The notes: generated by a model from the sequence alone, not told the origin. A DNA stretch of 50,973 nucleotides from Pleurocapsaceae cyanobacterium CSU_1_1 (GCA_012034765.1 JAAUOU010000013.1:1-50973), one strand, 5' to 3'; counted from the stretch's first letter, positions 1 to 8,226 are shown. Numbers and translations are program-made.

Positions 1-150
1 CTACTCCTTCAATGGTCAAATCCATAAATCCTACTTCATTGAGCATTTCATAAGCAGCTTTGAGGATTTTCTCACGAGTTTCAGCGATCGCGGTCTACCA
101 CGTCCACATTTAACTACGGTTTGGGCTTTTTTTGTTTTAGGGGTTGACAT
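1..150 (-). pseudogene. TetR/AcrR family regulator, N-terminal part, frameshifted, cut by window edge
   Basis: Read on the minus strand from ATG at 148-150, the protein starts MSTPKTKKAQ and reaches a basic GRGRP motif. It then loses frame at the HIP1 site near 83-95. In the next frame the sequence AETREKILKAAYEMLNEVGF continues, which is the typical first helix of a TetR DNA-binding domain. Adding one base between CC and GCGATCGC would join the two parts. The rest of the gene lies outside the window to the left. It is divergent from the small oxidoreductase cluster that begins at 224 and is the obvious candidate to control it. The break is either a real mutation or a one-base sequence error; other genes in this window show the same kind of break. 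Confidence 0.7.
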
Positions 151-175
151 ATCAGTTTTCTTTTTATTATATTAA

Positions 176-188
176 TTACGTAGCGTAA
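176..188. promoter_or_regulatory. Inverted repeat, candidate TetR operator
   Basis: TTACG-TAG-CGTAA is a perfect inverted repeat with 5-bp arms and a 3-bp centre. It lies between the divergent TetR-type gene (start at 150) and the cluster beginning at 224. TetR dimers bind short palindromes in this position. The arms are short, so the assignment rests mainly on location. Confidence 0.4.
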
Positions 189-223
189 CGATATTAAATA
201 AATTATTGTCTAAATTATCTTAA

Positions 224-486
224 ATGATTACCTACCATCAAACTAGAGCGTTAACTAAATTATCAACCTCAAATAAACGTCCACGACGCTATAAGTTGTT
301 TTTACTAACTTGGCTGGCAATTTATCCGTTAATCACCTTGATTCTTTATTTTTCAGACAACCTTTAAGTTTATTACCGTTACCTATCCGTACTTTGGTTT
401 TAACAGGAGTATTAGTTTATCTGATGACTTACTGGGTAATGCCAATGTTGATGAAATTATTTCATTCCTGGTTGTATCTAAAGTAA
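224..486 (+). pseudogene. Remnant of a membrane-anchored antibiotic biosynthesis monooxygenase-type protein
   Basis: From ATG 224 the first frame gives a basic stretch followed by the hydrophobic segment YKLFLLTWLAIYPLITLILY, ending at a TAA at 365-367. The downstream frame continues with PLPIRTLVLTGVLVYLMTYW and stops at 484-486. Together these match, from memory, the two-helix C-terminal tail of cyanobacterial antibiotic biosynthesis monooxygenase (ABM, dimeric alpha-beta barrel) proteins. The catalytic ABM domain is absent upstream, and the two frames differ by one base near 360-370. So this is a truncated and frameshifted remnant, though the frameshift alone could be a sequence error. It sits just ahead of the SnoaL-like gene. 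Confidence 0.55.
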
Positions 487-497
487 AAGTAGAATTT

Positions 498-956
498 ATG
501 TCTCAAATCAAAAAAAATCTCTCGGAAGATCTAACATCTCTACAAACAAGAATTAATCAGTATTGTGCAGCTTGGACTACTCAAGCAGGAGAACCAGATT
601 GGTCAACGATAGAGCAGCTTTATGCTAACGAAGACTTGTTACACTACGATGCCGTCACACCTCATAGTTTTGCCAACGTTGCGGACATGAAAGAGGCATT
701 TACAGAAATGAAACAAAGTTTACGTCTAATGTTTCTGGAGTTAAAAGCTAGAGAAGATTTGAATGTTTTTCGACGAGGAGATCTAATTTGGACGACTGTT
801 TTACAAGATATTATTGCCAAAACTGAAGACGGCAAAGAATTGAGATTTGTACAAAGACAGACTGGAATCTGGGAAGAACTTAATGGAAATTGGGTGATGG
901 TTCACGAACATTTGTCCGCTCCTTCTTCACTGCAATCAGTTGATTTTCTTGACTAA
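498..956 (+). CDS. SnoaL-like / NTF2-fold protein
   Basis: A 152-residue soluble protein with the size and pattern of the NTF2/SnoaL fold: N-terminal helices containing W and Y residues (around 20-48), a middle helix, then beta strands rich in W and E (LIWTTVLQDII, GIWEELNGNWVMVHEHLSAP). The closing H-E-H-x-S pattern is common in DUF4440/SnoaL_3 proteins. Members bind small hydrophobic ligands or act as cyclases, isomerases or detoxification helpers; the substrate cannot be told from sequence. It opens a plus-strand run with the SDR and aldo/keto reductase genes, which suggests a role in handling oxidised small molecules. No signal peptide is visible. Confidence 0.7.
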   Translation: MSQIKKNLSEDLTSLQTRINQYCAAWTTQAGEPDWSTIEQLYANEDLLHYDAVTPHSFANVADMKEAFTEMKQSLRLMFLELKAREDLNVFRRGDLIWTTVLQDIIAKTEDGKELRFVQRQTGIWEELNGNWVMVHEHLSAPSSLQSVDFLD

Positions 957-1022
957 ATAGTTTACTAAACGTTTTGTATCTAAACAAAAAATCGTTGTAA
1001 TAATTAATAGGAGATAAGTAAG

Positions 1023-1760
1023 ATGAATGCATATTCCACCTCTCAGGTAGCTCTTGTGACAGGGGCAAACAAAGGACTAGGATTTGAAATCAGCCGTCAG
1101 TTGGCTAAGCAAGGCATTACGGTTGTCATGGGAACTCGCAGCGAGGAAAAAGGTAACATAGCAGTTAACCGACTACGCACAGAAGGCTTAAATGTTTATA
1201 TGGTCAAGTTAGATGTTACGAATTCGGCTGACATTGAAACATTACCAAAATTCTTACAAGAAAAATTTGGGCGGTTGGATATTTTGGTTAATAATGCTGG
1301 AGTTTTATTCGATTGGGGTACTAAACCTAGCGAGCTAGATATAGATATATTACGGTCAACTTTTGAGTCTAATTTCTTCAGTGCGTTTGCAATTATCAAA
1401 GCGGTATTGCCTTTGATGAGACAAAGTGATGCAGGTCGAATTGTTAATATATCGAGTCATCTAGGTTCGTTAACCGATACCCTCGATTCTAACTCCCCCT
1501 ATTATGGTTTTCTGGGTATGGCATATCAGGCTTCAAAAACGGCTCTAAACTCCTTAACGGTTCAGTTTGCCAAAGAGCTTATGGAATCGTCTATTAAAGT
1601 CAATGCAGCGACCCCTGGTTGGGTACAAACTGACTTAGGCACTGCTGAAGCAGATTTGACCCCAGAAGAAGGGGCTGACACACCTGTCTGGCTAGCAACC
1701 TTACCAGCAGATAGTCCTACAGGCGGATTTTTTATGAAGCGCAAGACATATCCCTGGTAG
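1023..1760 (+). CDS. SDR family NAD(P)-dependent oxidoreductase
   Basis: A 245-residue classical short-chain dehydrogenase/reductase. The cofactor motif TGANKGLGFEI is at about residues 14-24, NNAGV at about 90-94, the active-site serine in the NISSH stretch near 142, and the YQASK motif (Tyr and Lys of the catalytic tetrad) near 167-171. R and S residues after the second strand (GTRSEEK) favour NADPH. The C-terminal GGFFMKRKTYPW is close to the end of plant and bacterial carbonyl reductase-like members. The start is ATG 1023 behind GGAG at about 1010. Likely role: NADPH-dependent reduction of reactive carbonyls. It is cotranscribed, or at least colinear, with the SnoaL-like gene 66 bp upstream. 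Confidence 0.88.
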   Translation: MNAYSTSQVALVTGANKGLGFEISRQLAKQGITVVMGTRSEEKGNIAVNRLRTEGLNVYMVKLDVTNSADIETLPKFLQEKFGRLDILVNNAGVLFDWGTKPSELDIDILRSTFESNFFSAFAIIKAVLPLMRQSDAGRIVNISSHLGSLTDTLDSNSPYYGFLGMAYQASKTALNSLTVQFAKELMESSIKVNAATPGWVQTDLGTAEADLTPEEGADTPVWLATLPADSPTGGFFMKRKTYPW

Positions 1761-1937
1761 TGAGATAGTAAGGTGATTGATTGTCCTTTCGTCATTTCAT
1801 CATTTATTGAAGCTTGTTCTTACCCCAACTTGACGGGTAAGAGTAGGCTTTATCAAAGACAACAATGGCAACATAATTGAGTTTTCAGGTTCGATGAACT
1901 CTGCTCAATAAATAACGCAATTTTTCAAAAATTAATT

Positions 1938-2297
1938 ATGACTGACAAACCAAATATTCTAGTTCTCGGTGCTACAGGTAAGGTTGGTGGAGAAGTAATA
2001 AGTCAACTGGTAAACAATAAAAATGTTAATGTTGTTGCTGCTACTCGATCGCCTGAAAAAGCACAAAGTTTCAAAAACAAGGGTATCAACAGCGTTATTC
2101 TCGATTTAGATGATCCCGAAACCATCGCACCTGCACTCAAAGATATAGATCGAGCATTATTACTAACTGGCTATACTGTTGATATGCTCAGACAAAGTAA
2201 GCGATTCCTCGATACTGCTAAACATACAGGTGTCGAGCATATAGTTCACATTGGCGCATCAACCGCACCTACAAATCAGGAAGAAAAATATGATTAA
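1938..2297 (+). pseudogene. NmrA-like NAD(P)-binding protein, C-terminally truncated
   Basis: The first 119 residues of an NAD(P)H-binding NmrA/SDR-a family protein: the glycine motif GATGKVGGEV is at about 11-20, followed by ATRSPEK and HIGASTAPTN. Family members run to about 280-300 residues, and the substrate-binding half normally following HIGAS is missing. Instead the frame ends with QEEKYD, and the final codons overlap the start of the aldo/keto reductase gene by 8 bp. No continuation was found in another frame, so this looks like a real deletion or fusion point rather than a one-base error. The fragment could still fold as a Rossmann half, but enzymatic activity is unlikely. Confidence 0.7.
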
Positions 2298-3177
2298 CAA
2301 CACTACTTCCATTAACAATACCTTCAAACTGGGAGGAGATTTAACAGTTAATCGTTTAGGTTATGGTGCAATGCGTCTTTCAGGACAACCAGGAAACTTT
2401 GGAGCTTATCCAGACTGGGAGGAAGGAGAACAGCTTTTACGTCGTGCTGTTGAACTAGGAGTAAACTTCATCGATACCGCAGAAGCTTACGGATCGGGTT
2501 TTAACGAAGAAATCATTGCCTCTGCTTTGTATCCCTATCCCCAAGATTTAGTTATCGCTACTAAAGGCGGAATTAACAAATCTGCTCCCGATAGCATTTT
2601 AGCTGATGCTTCACCAGAATTTTTGAGAAGCGGTGTAGAAGGTAGCCTAAAAAGACTCAAATTAGAGCAAATCGATTTGTACCAGCTACATCGTCCCGAT
2701 CCTAAAGTTCCCTTCGCTGAATCTATCGGCGCATTAAAGAAACTTAGAGATGAAGGTAAAATTCGTCACCTTGGTTTGTCTAACGTGACCATAGAACAAA
2801 TTGAAGAAGCACGTCAGATTGTGCCAATTGTCTCGGTGCAGAATAAGTTTAGCATCAGCGATCGCTCTTTTGAAAATGTCTTGAACGACTGTACAGCGAA
2901 CAACATAGCTTTTATCCCTCATGGTTCACTTGGCGCACACCCCTTAAAAAAAGGCGCACCATTAGCTAATGCGGAGGGAACGATCGCAGATATTGCTAAT
3001 AACAAAGGTGTCAAACCTAATCAAATCGCTTTAGCGTGGTTATTGCACTACGCACCTAATATTATCCTAATTCCAGGAACGACAACTATTGCTCACTTAG
3101 AAGAAAATATTGCTGTTAATTCAGTTCATCTCACCACTGATGAAATTAACTTGTTGGATCGAGTAGACAAAATTTGA
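2290..3177 (+). CDS. Aldo/keto reductase
   Basis: A 295-residue (alpha/beta)8 aldo/keto reductase. Visible motifs are GYGAMRLSG near the N terminus, NFIDTAEAYGSG carrying the catalytic Asp and Tyr, ATKGG with the Lys, and DLYQLHRPDP with the His. IPGTTTIAHLEEN forms the NADPH-binding end. I prefer ATG 2290, behind AGGAAG at 2278-2283, over an in-frame TTG at 2251, because the 13 extra residues are not family-like. It overlaps the truncated NmrA gene. Likely role: NADPH-dependent reduction of aldehydes or quinones, fitting the SDR upstream. Its last 12 residues, DEINLLDRVDKI, recur in altered form at the end of the MazF toxin 750 bp downstream. Confidence 0.9.
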   Translation: MINNTTSINNTFKLGGDLTVNRLGYGAMRLSGQPGNFGAYPDWEEGEQLLRRAVELGVNFIDTAEAYGSGFNEEIIASALYPYPQDLVIATKGGINKSAPDSILADASPEFLRSGVEGSLKRLKLEQIDLYQLHRPDPKVPFAESIGALKKLRDEGKIRHLGLSNVTIEQIEEARQIVPIVSVQNKFSISDRSFENVLNDCTANNIAFIPHGSLGAHPLKKGAPLANAEGTIADIANNKGVKPNQIALAWLLHYAPNIILIPGTTTIAHLEENIAVNSVHLTTDEINLLDRVDKI

Positions 3178-3204
3178 GCGAGTTAAATTAAATATTGCGA
3201 TCGC
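3138..3204 (+). repeat. Direct repeat, copy 1 of 2, flanking mazEF
   Basis: This 67-bp segment contains the last codons and TGA of the aldo/keto reductase gene and ends in a HIP1 octamer. It matches 3888-3954 at an exact offset of 750 bp, with 8 mismatches by eye (59/67). The 3166-3204 part differs at only two positions. Confidence 0.85.
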
Positions 3205-3256
3205 CATTCTTGAAGTCTTAGCCTATTTACTACTTTTCTTTACTAAAATTGTCTAT

Positions 3257-3273
3257 GATATACTTTAGATATC
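3257..3273 (+). promoter_or_regulatory. Candidate mazEF promoter/operator
   Basis: A -10-like TATACT at 3259-3264 lies within an interrupted palindrome (GATAT at 3257-3261, ATATC at 3269-3273), 29 bp upstream of the mazE start. MazE-type antitoxins repress their own promoter through palindromes overlapping the -10, so position and shape fit. No clear -35 box is seen. Confidence 0.4.
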
Positions 3274-3301
3274 CAAAACTAAGCATAGAAAACCTAAAAT
3301 C

Positions 3302-3544
3302 ATGAAGTCACAAATTGGTCAGTGGGGAAATTCTCTTGCTATTAGGATACCCAAATATGCTGTTGAAGCACTCGATCTAAAGCCTAACGATGCGATCGAA
3401 TGCACCGTTGAATCTGGTAAATTGGTTATGCAACGCATCCAAGTGTTACCAGAATTTACTCTCGGTGAATTGCTAGCTGGCATTACCGAAGAACCTGAAG
3501 GTGAAGTGGAATGGGGTAAACCAATGGGACAAGAGGTTTGGTAA
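3302..3544 (+). CDS. mazE: MazE-type antitoxin (AbrB/SpoVT fold)
   Basis: An 80-residue protein with the classic MazE opening: KSQIGQWGNSLAIRIPK at about residues 2-18, then ALDLKPNDAIE and GKLVMQRI, which form the swapped-hairpin AbrB DNA-binding domain. The acidic, Pro/Trp-rich C terminus (EEPEGEVEWGKPMGQEVW) is the toxin-wrapping tail. Its stop overlaps the toxin start (TAATG, 3542-3546), the usual translational coupling. The pair as a whole sits between two 67-bp direct repeats, so it may be a later insertion next to the aldo/keto reductase gene. Confidence 0.92.
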   Translation: MKSQIGQWGNSLAIRIPKYAVEALDLKPNDAIECTVESGKLVMQRIQVLPEFTLGELLAGITEEPEGEVEWGKPMGQEVW

Positions 3545-3927
3545 TGTATATTCCCAAGCGCGGGGATTTTATTTGGATTGATTTTGACCCGCAAGCTGGT
3601 CATGAGCAAATGGGAAATCGACCAGCCTTAGTGATTAGCCACGATGATTTTAATGAAAAAATGGGATTTGCTTATGTCTGCCCCATTAGTAATACCCAAA
3701 GAAAAAATCCTTTTTATGTGGTTATACCAGAGGGTGAAGCCGTGACTGGTGTGATTATGACAGAGCAGATGCGATCCTTGGATTTTAGAGCTAGAAAGGC
3801 TACTTACAGGGGTGTTTGCCCAGAGCTTTTGTTACAAGATTGCCTGAGACGAATCAAACCCATCATTTTTAGCCAGGGCAGTTGGTTTGATGAAATGAAC
3901 TGGTTGAATCAAATGGACAAAATTTGA
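3544..3927 (+). CDS. mazF: MazF-type endoribonuclease toxin with borrowed C-terminal tail
   Basis: A 127-residue MazF/PemK toxin, a sequence-specific mRNA interferase of SH3-like barrel fold. Diagnostic motifs are PKRGDFIWIDFDPQAGHEQ at the N terminus, GNRPALVIS with the conserved Arg, VCPISNT with the Thr/Ser near the catalytic site, and GVIMTEQMRSLDFRARKA. I use ATG 3544, overlapping the mazE stop, rather than the in-frame TTG at 3538. Typical MazF proteins end near residue 110. Here the tail DEMNWLNQMDKI aligns with DEINLLDRVDKI, the end of the upstream aldo/keto reductase, because both genes end inside the same direct repeat. The toxin core looks intact. Confidence 0.92.
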   Translation: MYIPKRGDFIWIDFDPQAGHEQMGNRPALVISHDDFNEKMGFAYVCPISNTQRKNPFYVVIPEGEAVTGVIMTEQMRSLDFRARKATYRGVCPELLLQDCLRRIKPIIFSQGSWFDEMNWLNQMDKI

Positions 3928-3954
3928 GCTAGTTAGATTAAATATTGCGATCGC
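3888..3954 (+). repeat. Direct repeat, copy 2 of 2, flanking mazEF
   Basis: Second copy of the 67-bp repeat at 3138-3204, containing the last codons and TGA of mazF and ending in a HIP1 octamer. Beyond the octamer the two copies diverge. Confidence 0.85.
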
Positions 3955-3984
3955 ATTTCACTTCTAGCAGGAACTTTTATATTT

Positions 3985-5073
3985 TTACTGCATCGTCGTC
4001 CGATCGTGATTATGGATAGGAGGGAGATGTTTGCTTTGTCTTTCTACTGCCTCAAATAATGCTTGAAAATTACCTTGACCAAAACCCTGTGCGGAATGTC
4101 TACGTTCAATCAATTCTAAAAAGAAGGTTGGTTGTTCAAAAATAGGTTGAGTAAAGATCTGCATTAATAACGACTGGGGGTTAGTGCGATCGCTATCTAC
4201 TAAAATTTGCTGTTGAATAATGGCTGTTCTTTCTGCCACATTCAAAAACAACAATGGTTTGAGGCTATCATAATAAGTCTGGGGAACAGTTAAAAACTTT
4301 AATTTCTGCTGTAATTGAGCAACATCAGCAATTAGATTTTGCGATCGCAATGCCAAATGCTGAATCCCCGAACCACGATTAACATCAATAAATTCCTGAA
4401 TTTGAGAATTAGCTGTAGTGGGTTGATTGATATTAAACTGCACTTCCCCTTCATCATCAATTAAAGCCTGACTAGTTAACCCCGAACTGCTAGTTTGGAT
4501 CTTAAAACTTTGCTGAACTTCAAAGTTGAATAACTCTTGATAGAGTTTAACCGCAGGGTCTAATTTACCCTGAGCCACATTTAAAACTATATGATCAATC
4601 TGAGTAAGATTAGACTGACTAGACTTACTGGTATGCCTAATTTTGTAGGGTTTTAAAGCAATGGGAATACAGCAGTCAGGTTGTCCTGTCTCTTCAATCA
4701 AAGTGTGCTGTAGATCTTGCCACCCAGTAATTTGTGCAAATTTAAACTTGCCCAGGGATGATCGCCATAGCTGAATATTCTGGACAGTTTTTACTCCTAA
4801 ACGGCGACTACGCTCAATCGTAGCAGCTAAATTTTTGACCCTAAAAGCAACATCGGCAACTCCCTCTGGATGATGATTGAGATATTGAGCTACTGGACTT
4901 GCCGAATTGAGGGGAGAAGAAATGACAAAATAAGCTGAATTGAGGGCAATTAACTCTGTCTGGGTATGTTGACTAATGCAGTTGCCGATCGCTTGAAAGC
5001 CAACCTTGCCGATAAACCAGTCTTTTGTTCGTGCTGCATTTCTGGTGTAGAAATGAACATGATCGATCTTCAT
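3985..5073 (-). CDS. hppD: 4-hydroxyphenylpyruvate dioxygenase
   Basis: A 362-residue two-domain vicinal oxygen chelate enzyme that converts 4-hydroxyphenylpyruvate to homogentisate, the head-group precursor of tocopherol. The N-terminal VOC half opens with KIDHVHFYTRNA. The three expected iron ligands of the C-terminal half are present: His161 (QIDHIVLNV), His239 (GIQHLALRS) and Glu320 (FFLELIERR). The C-terminal RRHSAQGFGQGNFQALFEAVERQ is a strong family signature. It lies 32 bp downstream of the tocopherol-type methyltransferase on the same strand. The same neighbour pair occurs in Synechocystis (slr0089-slr0090), so the pair likely forms an operon for vitamin E synthesis. Confidence 0.9.
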   Translation of the reverse strand: MKIDHVHFYTRNAARTKDWFIGKVGFQAIGNCISQHTQTELIALNSAYFVISSPLNSASPVAQYLNHHPEGVADVAFRVKNLAATIERSRRLGVKTVQNIQLWRSSLGKFKFAQITGWQDLQHTLIEETGQPDCCIPIALKPYKIRHTSKSSQSNLTQIDHIVLNVAQGKLDPAVKLYQELFNFEVQQSFKIQTSSSGLTSQALIDDEGEVQFNINQPTTANSQIQEFIDVNRGSGIQHLALRSQNLIADVAQLQQKLKFLTVPQTYYDSLKPLLFLNVAERTAIIQQQILVDSDRTNPQSLLMQIFTQPIFEQPTFFLELIERRHSAQGFGQGNFQALFEAVERQSKHLPPIHNHDRTTMQ

Positions 5074-5105
5074 AAAAATACCGCTGGCGTGTTTATTTAG
5101 CCTTT

Positions 5106-5966
5106 TTATTTACTCGCACAAATCAAGCCAAAGCGAACTAATCCTCTAGCATAACCACGACTCATCAAGCCCAGAGATAATGCTCCTTGGATCGTTTGCC
5201 AACCTGCTTTAAACAAACCAGCAATTGCCTGGGGGGCGATCGCCGAATCGATCACCACATCCCAAAATGGCTCAACCGCGATCGACCAATCATCGGATTT
5301 CATGTTTTGAAAACCGCACTCTGTCACAATTTTCCGATACTCCGAAAGAGAAATAACGTAAGGCAAACAATATACTCGATAAATCTCTTTAAGATGAGCC
5401 ACCTCACTAGGAGTCAAATCTCCTGCGACAGAATCAGTCTCTCGATGACACCAGGTAGCAAAAATCATTTTTCCCCCTGGTTTGAGAACTCGATAACATT
5501 CAGACAGAAACTTAGCCTTATCTGGCATATGCTCCCCACTTTCTAACGACCACACTAGGTCAAAAGTGTCGTCCTCAAAAGGCATTGCTAGGGCGTTAGC
5601 CACTTCAAAATTTACTTGACTTTCTAAACCAGCGGTGGAGGCTCTTTCTTTTGCCCTTGATGCTTGAACAGGAGAAAGAGTAATGCCTGTGGCTTTACAA
5701 CCAAATTTTTGTGCTAGATGTAGAGTACTACCTCCAATACCACAGCCAACGTCAATAATGTTTTGCGGAGGATTATTTTCGTGATAACCACTCCAAAGTA
5801 ATAGCTCTTCGATTAGTTCAATTTGCGCCTGACGGCGATCGAGCTTGTAGTTACCATTTTTACCATAGTAACCGTGGTGCATGTGTTCGCCCCAGATAGA
5901 CTCCCATAGTTCACTAGAAGCATCATAAAACTCGCGAATATCTTGATATAGACTATTATTACTCAT
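5106..5966 (-). CDS. Gamma-tocopherol-type SAM-dependent methyltransferase
   Basis: A 286-residue class I methyltransferase. The N-terminal IREFYDASSELWESIWGEHMHHGYY block and the SAM-binding motif IIDVGCGIGGSTLHLAQKFG (about 70-89) are characteristic of the gamma-tocopherol/MPBQ methyltransferase group. SLESGEHMPDKAKFL and YRVLKPGGKMIFATWCHRE follow as motifs II and III. Its position directly upstream of the HPPD gene matches cyanobacterial slr0089, the enzyme that methylates gamma- to alpha-tocopherol, so that role is favoured. A 2-methyl-6-phytylbenzoquinol methyltransferase or a related natural-product enzyme is the alternative. No transit peptide is seen. Confidence 0.85.
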   Translation of the reverse strand: MSNNSLYQDIREFYDASSELWESIWGEHMHHGYYGKNGNYKLDRRQAQIELIEELLLWSGYHENNPPQNIIDVGCGIGGSTLHLAQKFGCKATGITLSPVQASRAKERASTAGLESQVNFEVANALAMPFEDDTFDLVWSLESGEHMPDKAKFLSECYRVLKPGGKMIFATWCHRETDSVAGDLTPSEVAHLKEIYRVYCLPYVISLSEYRKIVTECGFQNMKSDDWSIAVEPFWDVVIDSAIAPQAIAGLFKAGWQTIQGALSLGLMSRGYARGLVRFGLICASK

Positions 5967-6144
5967 AAGATAAAAATAAGCTGACCCTCAGACCTCTTTT
6001 TACCATAGCTAAATCGTTCATTTTTCGCTAAAAATCAGACTATTTAGTAAAAAATCATAAACAAATCTAATGATTTTCGAGGAGATATTGCAGAAACGGT
6101 GAAAACTTTACAAACTTTGCACAAATTGTCTGACGTTAAAGTTG

Positions 6145-6857
6145 TTAAACGTGGTCATCTTCAAACTTATAACCAACACCGACCACAGTTTTGACAAAGG
6201 TGGGATTTGCTGAATCTGGCTCAATTTTCTTACGCAGTCTCCTAATATGAGTATCCACAACTCGTTCATCACCAAAAAATCATTACCCCAAAGTCGATCG
6301 ATTAGCTGGGTACGACTCCAAACTCGTCCAGGATAGCTAAGAAAAGTAGAAAGAAGATTAAATTCTAAGGTAGTCAGATCTAATTCTTCTGAGGTTCGAG
6401 AGTCTAACTGTCTAGTTGCTAGGTGCTGATCTAAATCGACAGTAAAATGTTTGGTGCGATAAGTTTGATTATCTTCAGCTACTTCGTGACGCAGACTGCG
6501 ACGCAGCAAGGCGCGGACTCTAGCAACTAGTTCTCTGGGACTAAAGGGTTTGACTAAATAGTCATCTGCACCTGTGGAAAGTCCGATAACTCGGTCAATT
6601 TCTTCCCCCCTAGCAGTCAGCATCATGATGTAGGGATCTTTATCGTAAGGCTGCTGGCGAATACGGGTACAGACTTCTAATCCATCTAAACCAGGCAACA
6701 TCAGATCGAGAATAACGACATCAGGTTGTTGCTGTTTCAAAATAGCTAATGCCGTCAATCCATCGTTAGCAACACGACAGGAAAAACTTTCTTTGGTTAG
6801 GGTTTGTTCAATTAATTGAGCGATTTCCTGTTCGTCCTCAATAATTAGAATTTCCAT
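6145..6857 (-). CDS. OmpR/PhoB-type response regulator, frameshifted in the DNA-binding domain
   Basis: The receiver domain (about 1-118) is complete: acidic pocket IIEDE, phosphoacceptor Asp51 in VVILDLMLPG, Thr81, and Lys103 in VKPFSPREL. The winged-helix domain is normal up to RLWGND. At the A6 run 6274-6279 the frame shifts; as written, translation continues out of frame to 6108 with a nonsense tail. Adding one T on the coding strand restores FFGDERVVDTHIRRLRKKIE and VKTVVGVGYKFED, ending at TAA 6145-6147 for a normal 237 residues. A one-base sequencing error is the simplest explanation. No cognate histidine kinase is adjacent. It is 251 bp downstream of the tocopherol operon start and 86 bp upstream of the O-antigen ligase gene's end. 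Confidence 0.88.
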
Positions 6858-6942
6858 CAGAGTCAGATTTAGTAATGGACTGTTGATAATTTTGATAGCT
6901 CCACTAGTATGACCGTAAAAAAAATATTACCTTTAATCTCGA

Positions 6943-8226
6943 CTATTTGATTTTAGGTTTGCTTAATTTGGCATTAGTTACCCCACTCATTGCTGCTAAT
7001 AAGATCCAGGCAATAGTATTTACGCGCAGGTCAAAGACGGTAACATCTGTGAGGTTAAAAAAAATATAGGCTATAAAAGCCACTAAATAGCTAAATACAA
7101 TCAGGTCAGATTTTTGACTAGACCAAGTTGAGCATAGCTTAACAACTGGAAACATAATTATGGCGATAATTCCTAAAAATAACAGTAAAGAGATAATTCC
7201 TGTTTCTGCACCAAACATCAAAAATAAGTTGTGGGGATGCCCTAACCAGAGATTCATTTTGGCTTCATAAAGGGGTGTAAAGTTGCGGAGTCCCCAACCA
7301 AAAATAGGACGCTTTGTGATTAAATCCCAGCAAAACTGCCATTGAGTAAGGCGCAAAGTTTCTATAGGACGCTCATATGCTTGGTCTGATAACCTGATCC
7401 AAATAAAAGCAGGTACTATTCGACGTAATTGTGTCCCGCCCAAATTAGGGGCAAAAGAAGCCCAGAGAATAGCCGTAGCAACACCAGTAACGCCCCATAC
7501 CAACCATTTCCACCCTAAGTAGAGGGCATAAGCCATAAAGCTAAATACAGCCAATCCCCAAGCATTGCGAGAGCTAGTCAGAACTAAACCACTAATATCG
7601 GCAAATAAAATTAGCGTCAGTAGCAACAAAGAGAATAGAGTAGCAGCTTTTAATTGAGTTGTTTTTTGTCGCCAAGTTGACCACCATAGTCCTAATGTTA
7701 GAGTAAAGGCGATCGCCAGATAAATTGCCAGAAAGTTCGTGTAAATAAACACTGATGACATTCTGCCAGTAGGCACTCCCAAGGGAATTAACTGCCAACC
7801 AAAAATAGCTTCTATCAAAGGGTTTGTATCCCAAGCCAAGAAAAGTTGTCCGTAACCAAGCAGCACTATCGGTAAAGAAGGAAGTATTAAAAGCCAAGAT
7901 AATTGACGCAGTTGTCTGGGTTCGGTAATCAAACATCTAAGCGCCATAAATAAGGCAAAATAAGGCAGAAAATTAGCTAACCCTAACCATGCTGATTGAG
8001 GATATTTTGCTAATGCCGAACTAATAATTAATAGACCAGCTAAGATACCGAAGGCTCGATTGAGATCATTGTGGATAATTTGCTCATAGTTATCTCGCCA
8101 AATTATGCCCAAAACAATTACTAATCCTAATGCTCCTAGAGCAGGAAAAAGCGGAAAAAAAAGGACGCTGACACAAAAACAGCGCCATGTCCAACTATCG
8201 GCATTTTTCAATCTACTCAACCACAT
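6943..8226 (-). CDS. O-antigen ligase / polymerase family membrane protein
   Basis: A 427-residue polytopic membrane protein with roughly ten to twelve hydrophobic segments and a long periplasmic loop. The loop ends in FGWGLRNFTPLYEAKMN and LGHPHNLFLMFGAETG; the H-x-H-N pair is the hallmark of the Wzy_C/O-antigen ligase (RfaL/WaaL) family. These proteins join or polymerise undecaprenyl-linked sugar chains at the outer face of the plasma membrane. The family is broad, also covering exopolysaccharide polymerases and some transport proteins, so the exact substrate is unknown. It is followed on the same strand by the response regulator and preceded by the TolC-family gene, which suggests cell-envelope functions in this stretch. 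Confidence 0.82.
   Translation of the reverse strand: MWLSRLKNADSWTWRCFCVSVLFFPLFPALGALGLVIVLGIIWRDNYEQIIHNDLNRAFGILAGLLIISSALAKYPQSAWLGLANFLPYFALFMALRCLITEPRQLRQLSWLLILPSLPIVLLGYGQLFLAWDTNPLIEAIFGWQLIPLGVPTGRMSSVFIYTNFLAIYLAIAFTLTLGLWWSTWRQKTTQLKAATLFSLLLLTLILFADISGLVLTSSRNAWGLAVFSFMAYALYLGWKWLVWGVTGVATAILWASFAPNLGGTQLRRIVPAFIWIRLSDQAYERPIETLRLTQWQFCWDLITKRPIFGWGLRNFTPLYEAKMNLWLGHPHNLFLMFGAETGIISLLLFLGIIAIIMFPVVKLCSTWSSQKSDLIVFSYLVAFIAYIFFNLTDVTVFDLRVNTIAWILLAAMSGVTNAKLSKPKIK

Noticed and set aside
3166-3204. The repeat around mazEF as a target-site duplication of a transposon.
   Set aside because: 67 bp is far longer than known duplications, and no transposase or terminal inverted repeats are present.
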